Shown: positions 16,624-25,078, numbered from the stretch's first letter. The stretch is 52,942 nt of DNA from Streptomyces sp. L-9-10 (GCF_004151105.1 NZ_PHRF01000102.1:1-52942); one strand, 5' to 3'. The notes: generated by a model from the sequence alone, not told the origin. A program made the numbers and translations.

Positions 16624-16989
16624 TCAGGGCCGGGGGCTGAGGGGATCGGGGCCGGGGGCGGCGGGACCGGTCCGCGCCGGCCCGGGGGACGGCGGCGTGC
16701 CGGCCGGACGCTCGGCGCCCGCCTCCCGCGCGGCCCGCCCCCACGCGTCGCCGAACTCCTCCTCCAGAACGCCCAGACTCTCGAAGAGCCGCAGCGTCTG
16801 CTTCGCGGACTCCTCGTCGAGCCGCTGGAGCGCGAAGCCGACATGGACGATCGCGTAGTCACCGACCTTCATCTCCGGCACGTACTCCAGGCAGACGTCC
16901 TTGATGACGCCGCCGAAGTCGACCTGGGCCATCCGGGTCCCGTCGCGCTCCTCGATCTCCAGCACTCTGCCGGGCACGGCAAGGCACAT
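16624..16989 (-). CDS. hypC: HypC/HupF-family hydrogenase maturation chaperone, 121 aa
   Basis: A small chaperone that binds HypD and carries the Fe(CN)2CO unit to the large subunit. It begins MCLAVPGRVLEIEE; Cys2 is essential in the family, and VKVGDYAIVHVGFAL-type sequence follows near residue 45. The conserved part ends near residue 80. The last 40 residues are a Pro/Ala/Gly-rich tail not usual in HypC, which is normally 75-100 aa. GGAGGAG precedes the ATG. It lies between hypF (65 bp) and hypD in the same operon. Confidence 0.94.
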   Translation of the reverse strand: MCLAVPGRVLEIEERDGTRMAQVDFGGVIKDVCLEYVPEMKVGDYAIVHVGFALQRLDEESAKQTLRLFESLGVLEEEFGDAWGRAAREAGAERPAGTPPSPGPARTGPAAPGPDPLSPRP

Positions 16990-17054
16990 CGCTCCTCCTT
17001 CACGTCAAGCGGTGGTCAACGGGTGGTCGGTCCGGCCGGAACCCGGCCGGTGGA

Positions 17055-19523
17055 TCAGCTCTGCCTCGTCCTGGCGGCGACCATCAACTGGCCGAGCGCC
17101 AGCCCGCCGTCGTTCGGCGGTACCGTGCGGTGCCGCAGCACGGTGAATCCGTCGCGCTCCAGCCGCTGCGCACAGCCGCTGGTCAGCAGGGCGTTGCAGA
17201 ACACGCCGCCGGTGAGCGCGACGGTGGCCAGGCCGGTACGGTCACGGGCCGCCCGGCACAGTTCGTGCACCAGTGAGACGACCGCGCCATGGAACCGGGC
17301 GGCCACCGTGCTCGCGTCCGCGCCCGCCCGCAGATCCTCGACGGCGGCGGCCAGTACCGGCGCGGGGTCGGCCGGCAGCGGCGCCTCTCCCGGCCTCGGG
17401 GCGGCGGGCAGCCCGAACCGGTAGCCGGAGGACCGTATGTCCCCGGCCGCCGTCAGTGCCGCGTGCTCCAGCTCCATGGCCGCCTGGGCCTCGTACTCCA
17501 CGCGATGGCACACCCCGGCGAGCGACGCGACGGCGTCGAACAGCCGTCCCATGCTGGAGGTGGGCACGCAGTTGATGCCCCGGTCGAGCTGACGCTCCAG
17601 CAGCCGCCGTTCGGCGGGCGGGCACGCGGCGACACACGGCAGCTCCTCGGACCAGGGCAGACCCGCCGCCCGCAGCTGGGAGAGCGCCATCCGGTACGGG
17701 TTGCGCACGGCCGCGTCGCCGCCCGGCAGCGGCACATACGCGAGATGGGCGAACCGCCGGAAGCCGTCGTAGTCCGCGAGCAGCACCTCACCGCCCCACA
17801 CCGCGCCGTCGTCGCCGTAGCCGGTGCCGTCGAAGGCCACACCGATCACCGGCGCCGAGCCGTCCAGGCCGTGTTCGGCCATCGCGGACGCCACGTGCGC
17901 GTGGTGGTGCTGGACGCGGCGCACCGGGCGGCCTTCCGCGTGGCGGTCCGCCCACTGGCCCGAGCGGTAGCCGGGATGGCGGTCCGCGACGAGCACCCGG
18001 GGGGTGACCGAGGCCAGTTCGGAGAGCTGGCCCACCGCGTCCTCGAAGGCGGTCAGCGTCGCCAGGTCGTCCATGTCGCCGACATGCGCGGACAGCCACG
18101 CGTACCGGCCCTCCGCGACACAGAAGGTGTTCTTCAGATCCCCGCCGACGGCGAGCGCGGGCTCCACAGCGACGGGCAGGGCGACCGGCAGCGGCGCGTA
18201 GCCGCGGGAGCGCCGTACCGGCAACTCCTGCCGCGCGCACACCCGTACCACCGAGTCGTCGCACGGCACCCGCACCGGCCGGTCGTGCGTCAGCCAGGCG
18301 TCCGCGAGACCGTCCAGCCGGACCAGCGCCTCCTCGTCATCGGTGACGATGGGTTCGCCGGAACGGTTTCCGCTGGTCATCACGAGCACGGGCGGGCCGG
18401 CCGGATCACCGGGCAGGCCCAGCAGCAGATGATGCACGGGCGTGTACGGCATCAGCACCCCGAGATCGGGACTGCCGGGCGCGACACCGTCCGTGACGAG
18501 GGACCGCGATCCGTATCCGGCCCTGCTCCGCGACCCGGACCCGGCCCCAGAGCCGGAACCGTCACGGCGTCGCAGCAGGACGACGGGTCTGCGCCGGCCG
18601 AGCAGCAGATCACGCTCCAGCGGGCTGGTGAAGACGAGGCGCTCCACCGTCTCCAGCGAACCGGCCATCACGGCGAACGGCTTCGCGCCACGGTTCTTGC
18701 GCGTACGCAGCGTCTGTACGGCGGCGGGGTCGGAGGCGTCGCAGGCCAGGTGATAGCCGCCGAGCCCCTTCACCGCGACGACCGCTCCCGCGGCCAGCAG
18801 CCGGCGCGCCCCGGCCAGGGCGTCCTCACCGGTCGGACGCGGCCCGGCTGACCCCCGGGTGACCAGCGTGAGCCGGGGACCGCAGGCGTGGCAGGCGACG
18901 GGCTGGGCATGGAAGCGCCGGTCGGCGGGGTCCGCGTACTCGCGCGCGCAGTCGGCGCAGAGCGGGAAGCCGGCCATGGTGGTCAGCGCCCGGTCGTACG
19001 GCAGTCCGGTCACCACGGTGAACCGCGGGCCGCAGTGGGTGCAGCTGATGAACGGATGGCGGTAGCGGCGGTCGCCCGGGTCGGCCAGCTCCGACAGACA
19101 GTCGTCACAGGTCGCGATGTCGGGGGAGACGAGGGTACGGCCACTGCCGCCCGCCGAGGGGCGGATGGTGAACCCGCTGCCGCCCGCGGTCGGTACGGTC
19201 CGGAGCTGGACGGATTCGACGACGGCCAGCGGGGGAGCGTCGGAGGTGAGCCGCCGGCAGAACGCCGCCACGTCGGGGAGCGCCCCCTCCACCTCCGTCT
19301 CGACCCCGTCGGCGTTGTTCGTGACCCAGCCGGTCAGGCCCAGTTCGGCGGCGAGCGCGTACACGAACGGGCGGAAGCCGACGCCCTGGACGACCCCGCG
19401 TACGACGGCACTCCGGCGTTCGAGGGAGGCGCGCCGCTCCCCCGGGGGAGCGGCGGCGCTGTCGGTGTCGGTGCCCGCGTCGGTGTCGGTGCCCGCGTCG
19501 GTGTCGGTCACGGGTCGGCTCAT
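17055..19523 (-). CDS. hypF: HypF, carbamoyltransferase for hydrogenase CN ligands, 822 aa
   Basis: HypF converts carbamoyl phosphate to carbamoyl-AMP and passes the carbamoyl group to HypE. Domains in order: a low-complexity Asp/Thr-rich N-terminus (about 1-30), an acylphosphatase domain (VRGVVQGVGFRPFVYAL), two zinc fingers with CDDC, CTHC, CADC and CHAC pairs (about 135-215), a YrdC-like domain (about 225-430), and a Kae1-like C-terminal domain with QHHHAHVASAM. At 822 aa it is slightly long owing to the N-terminal repeat. The start overlaps the hypB stop by 4 bp (19520-19523). Confidence 0.96.
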   Translation of the reverse strand: MSRPVTDTDAGTDTDAGTDTDSAAAPPGERRASLERRSAVVRGVVQGVGFRPFVYALAAELGLTGWVTNNADGVETEVEGALPDVAAFCRRLTSDAPPLAVVESVQLRTVPTAGGSGFTIRPSAGGSGRTLVSPDIATCDDCLSELADPGDRRYRHPFISCTHCGPRFTVVTGLPYDRALTTMAGFPLCADCAREYADPADRRFHAQPVACHACGPRLTLVTRGSAGPRPTGEDALAGARRLLAAGAVVAVKGLGGYHLACDASDPAAVQTLRTRKNRGAKPFAVMAGSLETVERLVFTSPLERDLLLGRRRPVVLLRRRDGSGSGAGSGSRSRAGYGSRSLVTDGVAPGSPDLGVLMPYTPVHHLLLGLPGDPAGPPVLVMTSGNRSGEPIVTDDEEALVRLDGLADAWLTHDRPVRVPCDDSVVRVCARQELPVRRSRGYAPLPVALPVAVEPALAVGGDLKNTFCVAEGRYAWLSAHVGDMDDLATLTAFEDAVGQLSELASVTPRVLVADRHPGYRSGQWADRHAEGRPVRRVQHHHAHVASAMAEHGLDGSAPVIGVAFDGTGYGDDGAVWGGEVLLADYDGFRRFAHLAYVPLPGGDAAVRNPYRMALSQLRAAGLPWSEELPCVAACPPAERRLLERQLDRGINCVPTSSMGRLFDAVASLAGVCHRVEYEAQAAMELEHAALTAAGDIRSSGYRFGLPAAPRPGEAPLPADPAPVLAAAVEDLRAGADASTVAARFHGAVVSLVHELCRAARDRTGLATVALTGGVFCNALLTSGCAQRLERDGFTVLRHRTVPPNDGGLALGQLMVAARTRQS
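19464..19508. repeat. 18-bp tandem repeat in the 5' end of hypF
   Basis: Two and a half copies of GGTGTCGGTGCCCGCGTC (19464-19481, 19482-19499, partial to 19508) encode the repeated TDTDAG stretch at the HypF N-terminus. The unit is a multiple of three, so copy-number changes would keep the frame. Confidence 0.8.
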
Positions 19524-20365
19524 GGTGCGTCTGCCGCTCCGGGGACGGGGACGGGGGACGCGGCCGGGTGTTCATGGGGATGCCGGTCCTCGGGCCCCTC
19601 GTGCGTATGGCCGTCCGCGTGCTCCCCGTGGGAATGGCCGTCCTCGTCGCCGTGATCGTGGTGCAGATACCGCTCGTGCTGATGCGCGAGCACCGGCCGG
19701 TGGACGGGGGCCCCGTCGGCGACCGCGAGGATCAGGGCGAGCAGTTCGTCCACCCCCGCGCCGGTTCGCGCCGAGGTCTCCAGCACCGGCACTCCCGGAT
19801 TCACCTGCCGCACATTGCGGTGGAACGCCGCCGCGTCGAACTCGACGGCCTCCGCGATGTCCGTCTTGGTGATGACCACGAGATGGGCGAGGCCGAACGC
19901 CGTCGGGTACTTGAGCGGTTTGTCCTCGCCCTCGGTCACCGAGCCCAGCACGATCCGCAGGCTCTCCCCGAGGTCGTAGGAGGCGGGGCACACCAGGTTG
20001 CCGACGTTCTCCACGAAGAGCACCCGGGTGTCCCGGGGCAGCCAGCCGTCCAGATGTGCCCGGAGCATCCCGGCCTCCAGATGGCACAGCCCGTCCGTGA
20101 GCACCTGCTTGACCGGCGCACCGGCGCGGGCGAGCCGCCGCGCGTCGTTCTCGGTGGCCAGGTCGGCGGTCACCGCGGCGACGGCGGTGCCCCCGGCGAC
20201 GGCCCGCGCGAGCAGCACCTCCAGCAGCGCCGTCTTGCCGCTGCCGGGACTGGACAGCAGATTCACCTCCGTCGTTCCACGGGCGGCGAGATGTTCGCGC
20301 AACTCCACGGCACTGGCGTCGTTCTTGGCCAGCACGGCTTGACGCAGATCAACCACTCGGCACAT
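19520..20365 (-). CDS. hypB: HypB, nickel-insertion GTPase with C-terminal His-rich tail, 281 aa
   Basis: HypB is the GTPase that works with HypA to put nickel into the hydrogenase large subunit. It starts MCRVVDLRQAVLAKND, then the P-loop SSPGSGKTALLE (about 38), VENVGNLVCPASYDLGE and the guanine-base motif TKTD. No N-terminal nickel motif or His stretch is present. Instead the last roughly 55 residues carry a dense His/Asp/Glu tail with about 13 His, a likely nickel store placed at the opposite end from the E. coli-type protein. The ATG at 20365 has GAGGAGG upstream. It overlaps hypA by 17 bp and hypF by 4 bp. Confidence 0.95.
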   Translation of the reverse strand: MCRVVDLRQAVLAKNDASAVELREHLAARGTTEVNLLSSPGSGKTALLEVLLARAVAGGTAVAAVTADLATENDARRLARAGAPVKQVLTDGLCHLEAGMLRAHLDGWLPRDTRVLFVENVGNLVCPASYDLGESLRIVLGSVTEGEDKPLKYPTAFGLAHLVVITKTDIAEAVEFDAAAFHRNVRQVNPGVPVLETSARTGAGVDELLALILAVADGAPVHRPVLAHQHERYLHHDHGDEDGHSHGEHADGHTHEGPEDRHPHEHPAASPVPVPGAADAP

Positions 20366-20771
20366 GGGTTGCCTCCTCGGGCGTATCCCGATCGTCACCG
20401 CTGACCGGGTCCGGCGCATCCGAGGGATCCGTGAGGACGACCTCGGCGATCTCCAGCTCCCGCCCCGACAGCAGTTCGCCGAGCGGGCGCGCGCAGTCGG
20501 CGCACCACAGCATCGGCGGCACTCCGGTGTCACTCTCCCGGCCGCAGCCTCCGCAGCGGGCGCGGCCGGGGACGGTCTCCACCTCCAGCCGGGCCCCGGC
20601 GAGGGCCGTTCCCTCGCTCGCCAGCCCGAAGGAGAACCGGAGCGCCTCAGGCACCACACCCGCCAGCTCGCCGATCCGCAGCCGCAGCGAGAGGACGCGA
20701 CCGCCGCCGTTGGTACGGACGGCTTCCTCCACCTGGGCGACCACGGCGGTGGCGATGGACAGTTCATGCAC
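20349..20771 (-). CDS. hypA: HypA, nickel metallochaperone, 140 aa
   Basis: HypA hands nickel to the hydrogenase large subunit together with HypB. The protein begins (GTG)HELSIATAVV; the His at position 2 is the Ni ligand and requires this start, at 20771, with GAGGTGAG ahead. The zinc-ribbon pairs are CGGC and CADC (about 73-100). The C-terminal tail is about 25 residues longer than usual. It is the first gene of the hypABFCDE operon, divergent from the PadR-type regulator with 149 bp between starts. Confidence 0.94.
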   Translation of the reverse strand: MHELSIATAVVAQVEEAVRTNGGGRVLSLRLRIGELAGVVPEALRFSFGLASEGTALAGARLEVETVPGRARCGGCGRESDTGVPPMLWCADCARPLGELLSGRELEIAEVVLTDPSDAPDPVSGDDRDTPEEATHVPSG

Positions 20772-20920
20772 GGCTCTCACCTCGTCGAGGAGTCCTGTCG
20801 GGTCCGGCGGTCCGCTGCCGCGCCGACGGATGACGGCTGGCCCGGGCGGACCGGGCTGGTTAGCGTGGGAGAGGGCCACTGACCGCACCGTCGCACGGTC
20901 ACCCGCAGGAGATCGCCGCT

Positions 20921-21319
20921 ATGACGACGCACGACACAGAACGACGGGCGCTGATGACCCCCGTCATCCTGCTGCTGCTCTCCGAACGGCCAGGACACGG
21001 ATACGAGCTGACGCAGCGCCTGGCCGCGTTCGGCTGGGCCGAGGCCGAGTCCGCGCATGTCTACCGGCTGCTGCGCGGCATGGAGAAGTGCGGCCAGATC
21101 TCCTCCCAATGGCGTGCGTCCGCCTCCGGACCGGCCCGCCGGGAGTACGAGATCACCGCGGCCGGGGCGATGAGCCTGGCGCTGTGGTTCGTCCGGCTGG
21201 GGGAGCTGCACAGCACGCTGCACCTGTTCCTGGAGCGCTATGTGCAGCTGAACGGTCCGGACCTGGCGGGGGGCGACGCCGACGCACAGCCGCTGTTCGG
21301 GCATCGGCCCGCCACCTGA
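20921..21319 (+). CDS. PadR-family transcriptional regulator, 132 aa
   Basis: A small winged-helix regulator of the PadR type. Residues 10-85 form the DNA-binding domain (TPVILLLLSERPGHGYELTQ, SAHVYRLLRGMEKCGQI, RREYEITAAGA). A short C-terminal helix (LGELHSTLHLFLERYV) probably makes the dimer. AGGAG precedes the ATG. It lies between the two hydrogenase operons, divergent from hypA and convergent to the structural operon. Control of the hydrogenase genes is therefore likely, but this is inferred from position. Helix-poly or similar short PadR proteins often accompany such hydrogenase loci. Confidence 0.88.
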   Translation: MTTHDTERRALMTPVILLLLSERPGHGYELTQRLAAFGWAEAESAHVYRLLRGMEKCGQISSQWRASASGPARREYEITAAGAMSLALWFVRLGELHSTLHLFLERYVQLNGPDLAGGDADAQPLFGHRPAT

Positions 21320-21396
21320 TCCGGCCGGCACCCGGCCCGGCGGCCGATCCGTCCGCCATCCGATCCGCCGGCGACCTCCCACCTCTGCGTCACCGC

Positions 21397-21564
21397 TCAC
21401 ATGCGCCGCATGCGCAGATAGCGGCGCAGGTCGGGCACGGATTTCGCCGTCTCGTACGCCACTCCGGCCATGACCACCCCGGCACAGACCCACAACCAGG
21501 TCAGATCCGTGTCCCTGGCGTGGTCCATCCCCTTCATCGGACGTGTCGTGTGCATGGAACTCAT
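21397..21564 (-). CDS. DUF6893-like small membrane protein, 55 aa
   Basis: A 55-residue protein at the end of the hydrogenase operon. One hydrophobic helix (LTWLWVCAGVVMAGVAY) is followed by a basic tail ending in PDLRRYLRMRRM. That tail resembles the small actinobacterial DUF6893 proteins, which end in LRRYLR-x-RRM. Its start overlaps the stop of the maturation protease by 4 bp (ATGA, 21561-21564) and has AAGGAG upstream, so it is translated with the operon. The function is unknown; a membrane anchor or assembly factor for the hydrogenase is possible. Confidence 0.75.
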   Translation of the reverse strand: MSSMHTTRPMKGMDHARDTDLTWLWVCAGVVMAGVAYETAKSVPDLRRYLRMRRM

Positions 21565-22127
21565 CTCCTTCGGTGTGCCGTGCCGTCGACCGCGCCCGGC
21601 GGGCGCCGTACGAGGTCGAGTACGAGGTCCGCCGCCGGTCCGACGGCGGCGGCCACCGGCTCGCTCAGCCCGATGCCCTCCTCGGCGGAGAGCGGCTGGC
21701 AGCCGACCACCTGGACGTGTTCGGGGAGCGTGCCGCCCGCCCCGGCGTGCAGATCGCCGACCAGCCGGAGCACCGCCGCCGGGTCCATGCCGTGCCCGTC
21801 CAGCCGGGCGGGCGGCGCCCCTTCCGGCGGGGCGCCCGCCGGGTCCACCTCGATCACGTAGACCGTGCCCGGGGGCGCGCCGCGGTCGACGGTGTCGACC
21901 AGGACGAGCCTGCGGTAGCCGTCCAGCAGCCGGTAGGCGAGATGGACACCCCGGATGCCCGCGTCCATCAGATCGACCCCGGGCGGCAACGGCCGGCCGG
22001 TCAGCCTGCGGACGGCCTCGACGCCGAAGCCGTCGTCGCCGAGGAAGATGTTGCCGATGCCCGCGATCAGGGTCCTGCCGTGCGAACTGTCCGGCAGCGG
22101 TACGGAGACGGAGTCCGTGGTGGCCAT
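21561..22127 (-). CDS. Hydrogenase maturation protease (HyaD/HycI family), 188 aa
   Basis: The nickel-dependent endopeptidase that clips the C-terminal tail of the large subunit after nickel insertion. The family motif GIGNIFLGDDGFGVEAV (about 23-39) holds an acidic Ni-sensing residue. DAGIRGVHLAYRLLDGY holds the second, and the His in GHGMDPAAVLRL is the likely third. The ATG at 22127 has GGAGGGG upstream. Its substrate is almost certainly the large subunit encoded in the same operon, which has the matching cleavage site. It starts 1 bp after the stop of the 525-aa gene. Confidence 0.93.
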   Translation of the reverse strand: MATTDSVSVPLPDSSHGRTLIAGIGNIFLGDDGFGVEAVRRLTGRPLPPGVDLMDAGIRGVHLAYRLLDGYRRLVLVDTVDRGAPPGTVYVIEVDPAGAPPEGAPPARLDGHGMDPAAVLRLVGDLHAGAGGTLPEHVQVVGCQPLSAEEGIGLSEPVAAAVGPAADLVLDLVRRPPGAVDGTAHRRR

Positions 22128-22128
22128 G

Positions 22129-23706
22129 TCACACCCCTCCTTCGCCGTCCCGAGCGGGAGCCCGCGCGGGCTCCGGCAGGGGATCCACCTCGTCGGGGCG
22201 GAAGTAGAGGAACCGGCCCTGCTCGCGCCGTACATCGATGCCGGGATCCCCGTCCACGGTGACCGCGATATGGGTCTCGCCGTCGAAGTCCTCCAGCACC
22301 GCCTCGACCGTCGCCGCGCGGCCCGTGAGGAAGATGTCCTGGGCGTCGGACCTGCGCGGTCCCGGCTGGAGCAGCACTCTGCTTCCGGCACCGAGCACCT
22401 GCCCGTCGACGGTGACCGTTCCCCCGCCGGGCGCGGGTGCCGGGTCCTGGGCGGGGTCCCACCAGGGCAGTCCCGGGCCGGTGGGCAGCCGGAGCCCGGC
22501 CGAGGGGGGAGCGGCGGACGGCTCCACGACGTCGTCGGACGACGGCCGCGCGCCGTCCGAGTCCGAGGACCGTGCCCCGTCCGGGGCGTCACCGGCCGTC
22601 GTACGGCGGCCTGCCCGCCCGCCCGTCGACCCGCCCGTCGACTCGCCGGTCACCTCGCGCAGCCCGCGGATCGCGCCGTGCAGCCGCTCCATCACCTCGG
22701 CCGGCATGCCGTCCACCAGATCGATCACTTCGGCGGCACGGGCGTCCGTCCCGCGCGCCTCGCGCTTCTCCCGTTCGGTGAGCGCGGCCGTACGCAGCGA
22801 GAGGATCTCGTCGATCTCGGTGGCGTCGTACAGCGGTCCCGGGCTCTCCGCCGCGACCTCGGGGTGGTCGTCGAGGATGATCGGCGAGGACAGCATGACC
22901 TCGTCCCGGCCCTCCCCGCAGGCCAGCACCGGCCAGGTGTGTTCGTTGCGGCAGGTGCGCGCCGCCGGGCCGGCCCACTCCGGCGGATCCGCCATCGACA
23001 GGAACCGCCCGCCGGGCAGCCCCAGCAGCAGATGCGCCCCGATCAGGCTGTGCGGCAGGGCGCGTTCGCGGTCGCCGGCCTCCTCCGGACCGGGCGTCCA
23101 GGCCGACACATTGCGCACGGTCGCGGTCAGCCGCAGCGCCCCGTACGGACCGGGCAGCGGCTCGGTGGTGAGCCGGATCTCGCCCGTCAGCGGCCGGGTG
23201 TGGCGTACCAGACGTCCGACGACCCCGGCCGCACCGTCGTACACCGGCTCGTGCTCCACCCCGCCGGGCAGTTCGAACCGCCGCGTGTGCCCCTCCCCGG
23301 TGAGCCGGGCGAGCGGCACGTCGAGTTCGACGCGCTCCTCCTCGCCCTCGTCCCAGGGCACCAGCACCCGGTCGGGCAGGTCGAGTTCGGCCACCTCGGT
23401 CCAGCTCGCGCCGTCCGGCGACAGACGCTCGACCGTACGGCGGCGCACCTGGAGGAACCGCAGCTCCACGAGGAGCCGGTCGGCGCGACGGGGCTCCAGG
23501 AGGCATTCCGTACGCTGCCAGGTGTGCTCGCCGCCCGCGTCCTGCCAGGCCGGCGGCACCAATACGCCGAACTGCCAGCGCAGTTGGTTCTTCCGCGCGG
23601 AGGCACGGTAGGGATACAGCACATACCCCTCGAACAGCAGCGCGTCCGCGACCCGGCGGGCCTCGGTGAAGCCCGCCGTCACCCGTTCCACGGTGTCCCC
23701 GGTCAT
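22129..23706 (-). CDS. Uncharacterised hydrogenase-operon protein, 525 aa
   Basis: I do not recognise a named family. The N-terminal 340 residues are a soluble beta-rich region with repeated aromatic/Leu strands (YVLYPYRASARKNQLRWQFG, RRFELPGGVEHEPVY, SLIGAHLLLGL, FLSMADPPEW). A helix-rich piece follows (about 355-405), with EIDEILSLRTAALTEREK and AAEVIDLVDGMPAEVM. Then comes a low-complexity Gly/Arg/Ser linker and a C-terminal beta domain (about 445-525) with VLLQPGPRRSDAQDIFLTG. There are no obvious metal-binding Cys clusters and no membrane segment. It overlaps the DUF6084 gene by 4 bp. A role in hydrogenase assembly or electron transfer is inferred from the operon only. Confidence 0.8.
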   Translation of the reverse strand: MTGDTVERVTAGFTEARRVADALLFEGYVLYPYRASARKNQLRWQFGVLVPPAWQDAGGEHTWQRTECLLEPRRADRLLVELRFLQVRRRTVERLSPDGASWTEVAELDLPDRVLVPWDEGEEERVELDVPLARLTGEGHTRRFELPGGVEHEPVYDGAAGVVGRLVRHTRPLTGEIRLTTEPLPGPYGALRLTATVRNVSAWTPGPEEAGDRERALPHSLIGAHLLLGLPGGRFLSMADPPEWAGPAARTCRNEHTWPVLACGEGRDEVMLSSPIILDDHPEVAAESPGPLYDATEIDEILSLRTAALTEREKREARGTDARAAEVIDLVDGMPAEVMERLHGAIRGLREVTGESTGGSTGGRAGRRTTAGDAPDGARSSDSDGARPSSDDVVEPSAAPPSAGLRLPTGPGLPWWDPAQDPAPAPGGGTVTVDGQVLGAGSRVLLQPGPRRSDAQDIFLTGRAATVEAVLEDFDGETHIAVTVDGDPGIDVRREQGRFLYFRPDEVDPLPEPARAPARDGEGGV

Positions 23707-24341
23707 GGCTGCCCTCCTTCGGCGGTGCGCAGCAGCTCCTCGAAGACCCGCTCCCAGGAGGGCAGGGCCCGCTCCGAGCGGTAACGGCGCAGGGATTCCA
23801 GACAGTCGTCGCGTACCCGCAGCCAGCCGGAGCCGGGGAAGTACTGCTCGATCATGTTCTGCCAGACCTTGACCGGCATCCGGAAGCCGGTCTCCTTGTG
23901 CCAGGGGACCGGTTCCGCCGTGAAGCCGCGCTCACCGCTGAAGACCGTGCCGGAGAACAGCAGCAGGAGCGGGACCTCACCGTCCGCGAGGGCGCGGAAG
24001 TACTTGGCGGACGCCACCTCCATGTCGTACGTACAGGGCACCGGCAGCTCGATCTCGGTGGCGCCCGTGAAACCGGGCACGGTCACCGAGGCATGGGCGA
24101 ACTGGAGCGGTTTGAGTGTGCTGCTCCACCGGTCGGGCTCCCCGAAGAGATCGCCGAGCATCTCCATCTCGACCGGGGTGTAACGACGTTGGACGGGTTC
24201 GATCCGTAGCTGGCAGCGCAGCGCCAGGGCGTGCACCCGCGCGCCGCCGGCCGCCTCGATCCGCAGCCGGAACAGCAGGGTCGGGCCGGTGCCGTACGGC
24301 TCCGGCCGTACGTCGAGACAGGAGAACTCCAGCTCGGTCAT
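23703..24341 (-). CDS. DUF6084-like hydrogenase-operon protein, 212 aa
   Basis: A soluble protein that I recognise as DUF6084-like, a family seen with actinobacterial group 1h hydrogenases. It begins MTELEFSCLDVRPEPYGTGP. It contains RIEPVQRRYTPVEMEMLGDL, the strand-rich LPVPCTYDMEVASAKYF, and a C-terminal segment (WQNMIEQYFPGSGWLRV) likely to be helical. No cofactor motif is visible. The ATG at 24341 overlaps the stop of the DUF5947 gene by 4 bp, and its own stop overlaps the 525-aa gene by 4 bp, so the block is strongly coupled. Function unknown. Confidence 0.8.
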   Translation of the reverse strand: MTELEFSCLDVRPEPYGTGPTLLFRLRIEAAGGARVHALALRCQLRIEPVQRRYTPVEMEMLGDLFGEPDRWSSTLKPLQFAHASVTVPGFTGATEIELPVPCTYDMEVASAKYFRALADGEVPLLLLFSGTVFSGERGFTAEPVPWHKETGFRMPVKVWQNMIEQYFPGSGWLRVRDDCLESLRRYRSERALPSWERVFEELLRTAEGGQP

Positions 24342-25078
24342 GGGCCGTCCTCCTCCGCCGGGGGGCGTGCCGCGGCCCGGACCCGGGCGAAGAAGTCCGC
24401 CAGATCCGCGCGCGCCTCGGCGCCGCCGTCGAACCCCTGCCAGTGCAGCCGCATCCGGCCCACCAGCTCGTAACAGGCGTCGACCGGCACCAGATAGCAC
24501 TCACCCGTGCCCGGTCCCTCCGCCTCGCGCTCGCGCCGGATCAGCAGCGCCTCGGTGTCGGGCCGCAGCAGCGCCGCCAGCCGGCTGTGGCCGAGGACGT
24601 CGCGCCAGGTGTCCGGGTCCAGCTCGCTCTCCGTGGCGCCCGCCGGGCTGGGGTAGAACGCGGCCAGCCGGTCCAGCTCGGAGTTGCGGAAGAAGAAGGC
24701 GAGGCCGACCGGGATCTGGAGCCGGTTCCAGCTCTCCTCGTCCAGGGTGAAGTCCGGGTCCGCCAGATACCGGTCGGGCACCGCGCGGAAGTGGCCCGCG
24801 CCCGCGCCCGGACGGGTGAACAGCAGATAGCAGCCGGTGCAGGCGCACATCAGCGACCGCTTACGGGTGTCGACCAGATGCCGGTGCTCACCGGACAGCG
24901 GCTCGGCGCACAGCTCGCACCGTTCCCGCGCGGGCGGCGGGCGGCGGGTGAAGCCGCGCAGCCCGGACGGGCCCGATACGGCGTTCGGTCCGGTCGGTGC
25001 GTTCCGTCCGGTCGGTCCGCCCGAGGAGTGCTCCGCTGTGACAGGGACGCCCCCCGCCGGGGCGGGCCGCGCCGTCAT
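24338..25078 (-). CDS. DUF5947-like hydrogenase-operon protein, 246 aa
   Basis: A DUF5947-like protein. After a Gly/Pro/Ser-rich N-terminus of about 50 residues come two cysteine pairs, CELC (about 60) and the CACTGC cluster (about 84-89), which suggest bound zinc or an Fe-S cluster. The remainder is soluble (LQIPVGLAFFFRNSELDRL, DACYELVGRMRLHW). The ATG at 25078 overlaps the stop of the NifU-like gene (ATGA). Its role in hydrogenase maturation or electron transfer is unproven; the fixed operon position is the only functional clue. Confidence 0.8.
   Translation of the reverse strand: MTARPAPAGGVPVTAEHSSGGPTGRNAPTGPNAVSGPSGLRGFTRRPPPARERCELCAEPLSGEHRHLVDTRKRSLMCACTGCYLLFTRPGAGAGHFRAVPDRYLADPDFTLDEESWNRLQIPVGLAFFFRNSELDRLAAFYPSPAGATESELDPDTWRDVLGHSRLAALLRPDTEALLIRREREAEGPGTGECYLVPVDACYELVGRMRLHWQGFDGGAEARADLADFFARVRAAARPPAEEDGP

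Noticed and set aside
15037..17424. A 795-codon plus-strand open frame opposite hypC, hypD and hypE
   Set aside because: The hyp proteins on the other strand have all catalytic motifs; this frame is low-complexity.
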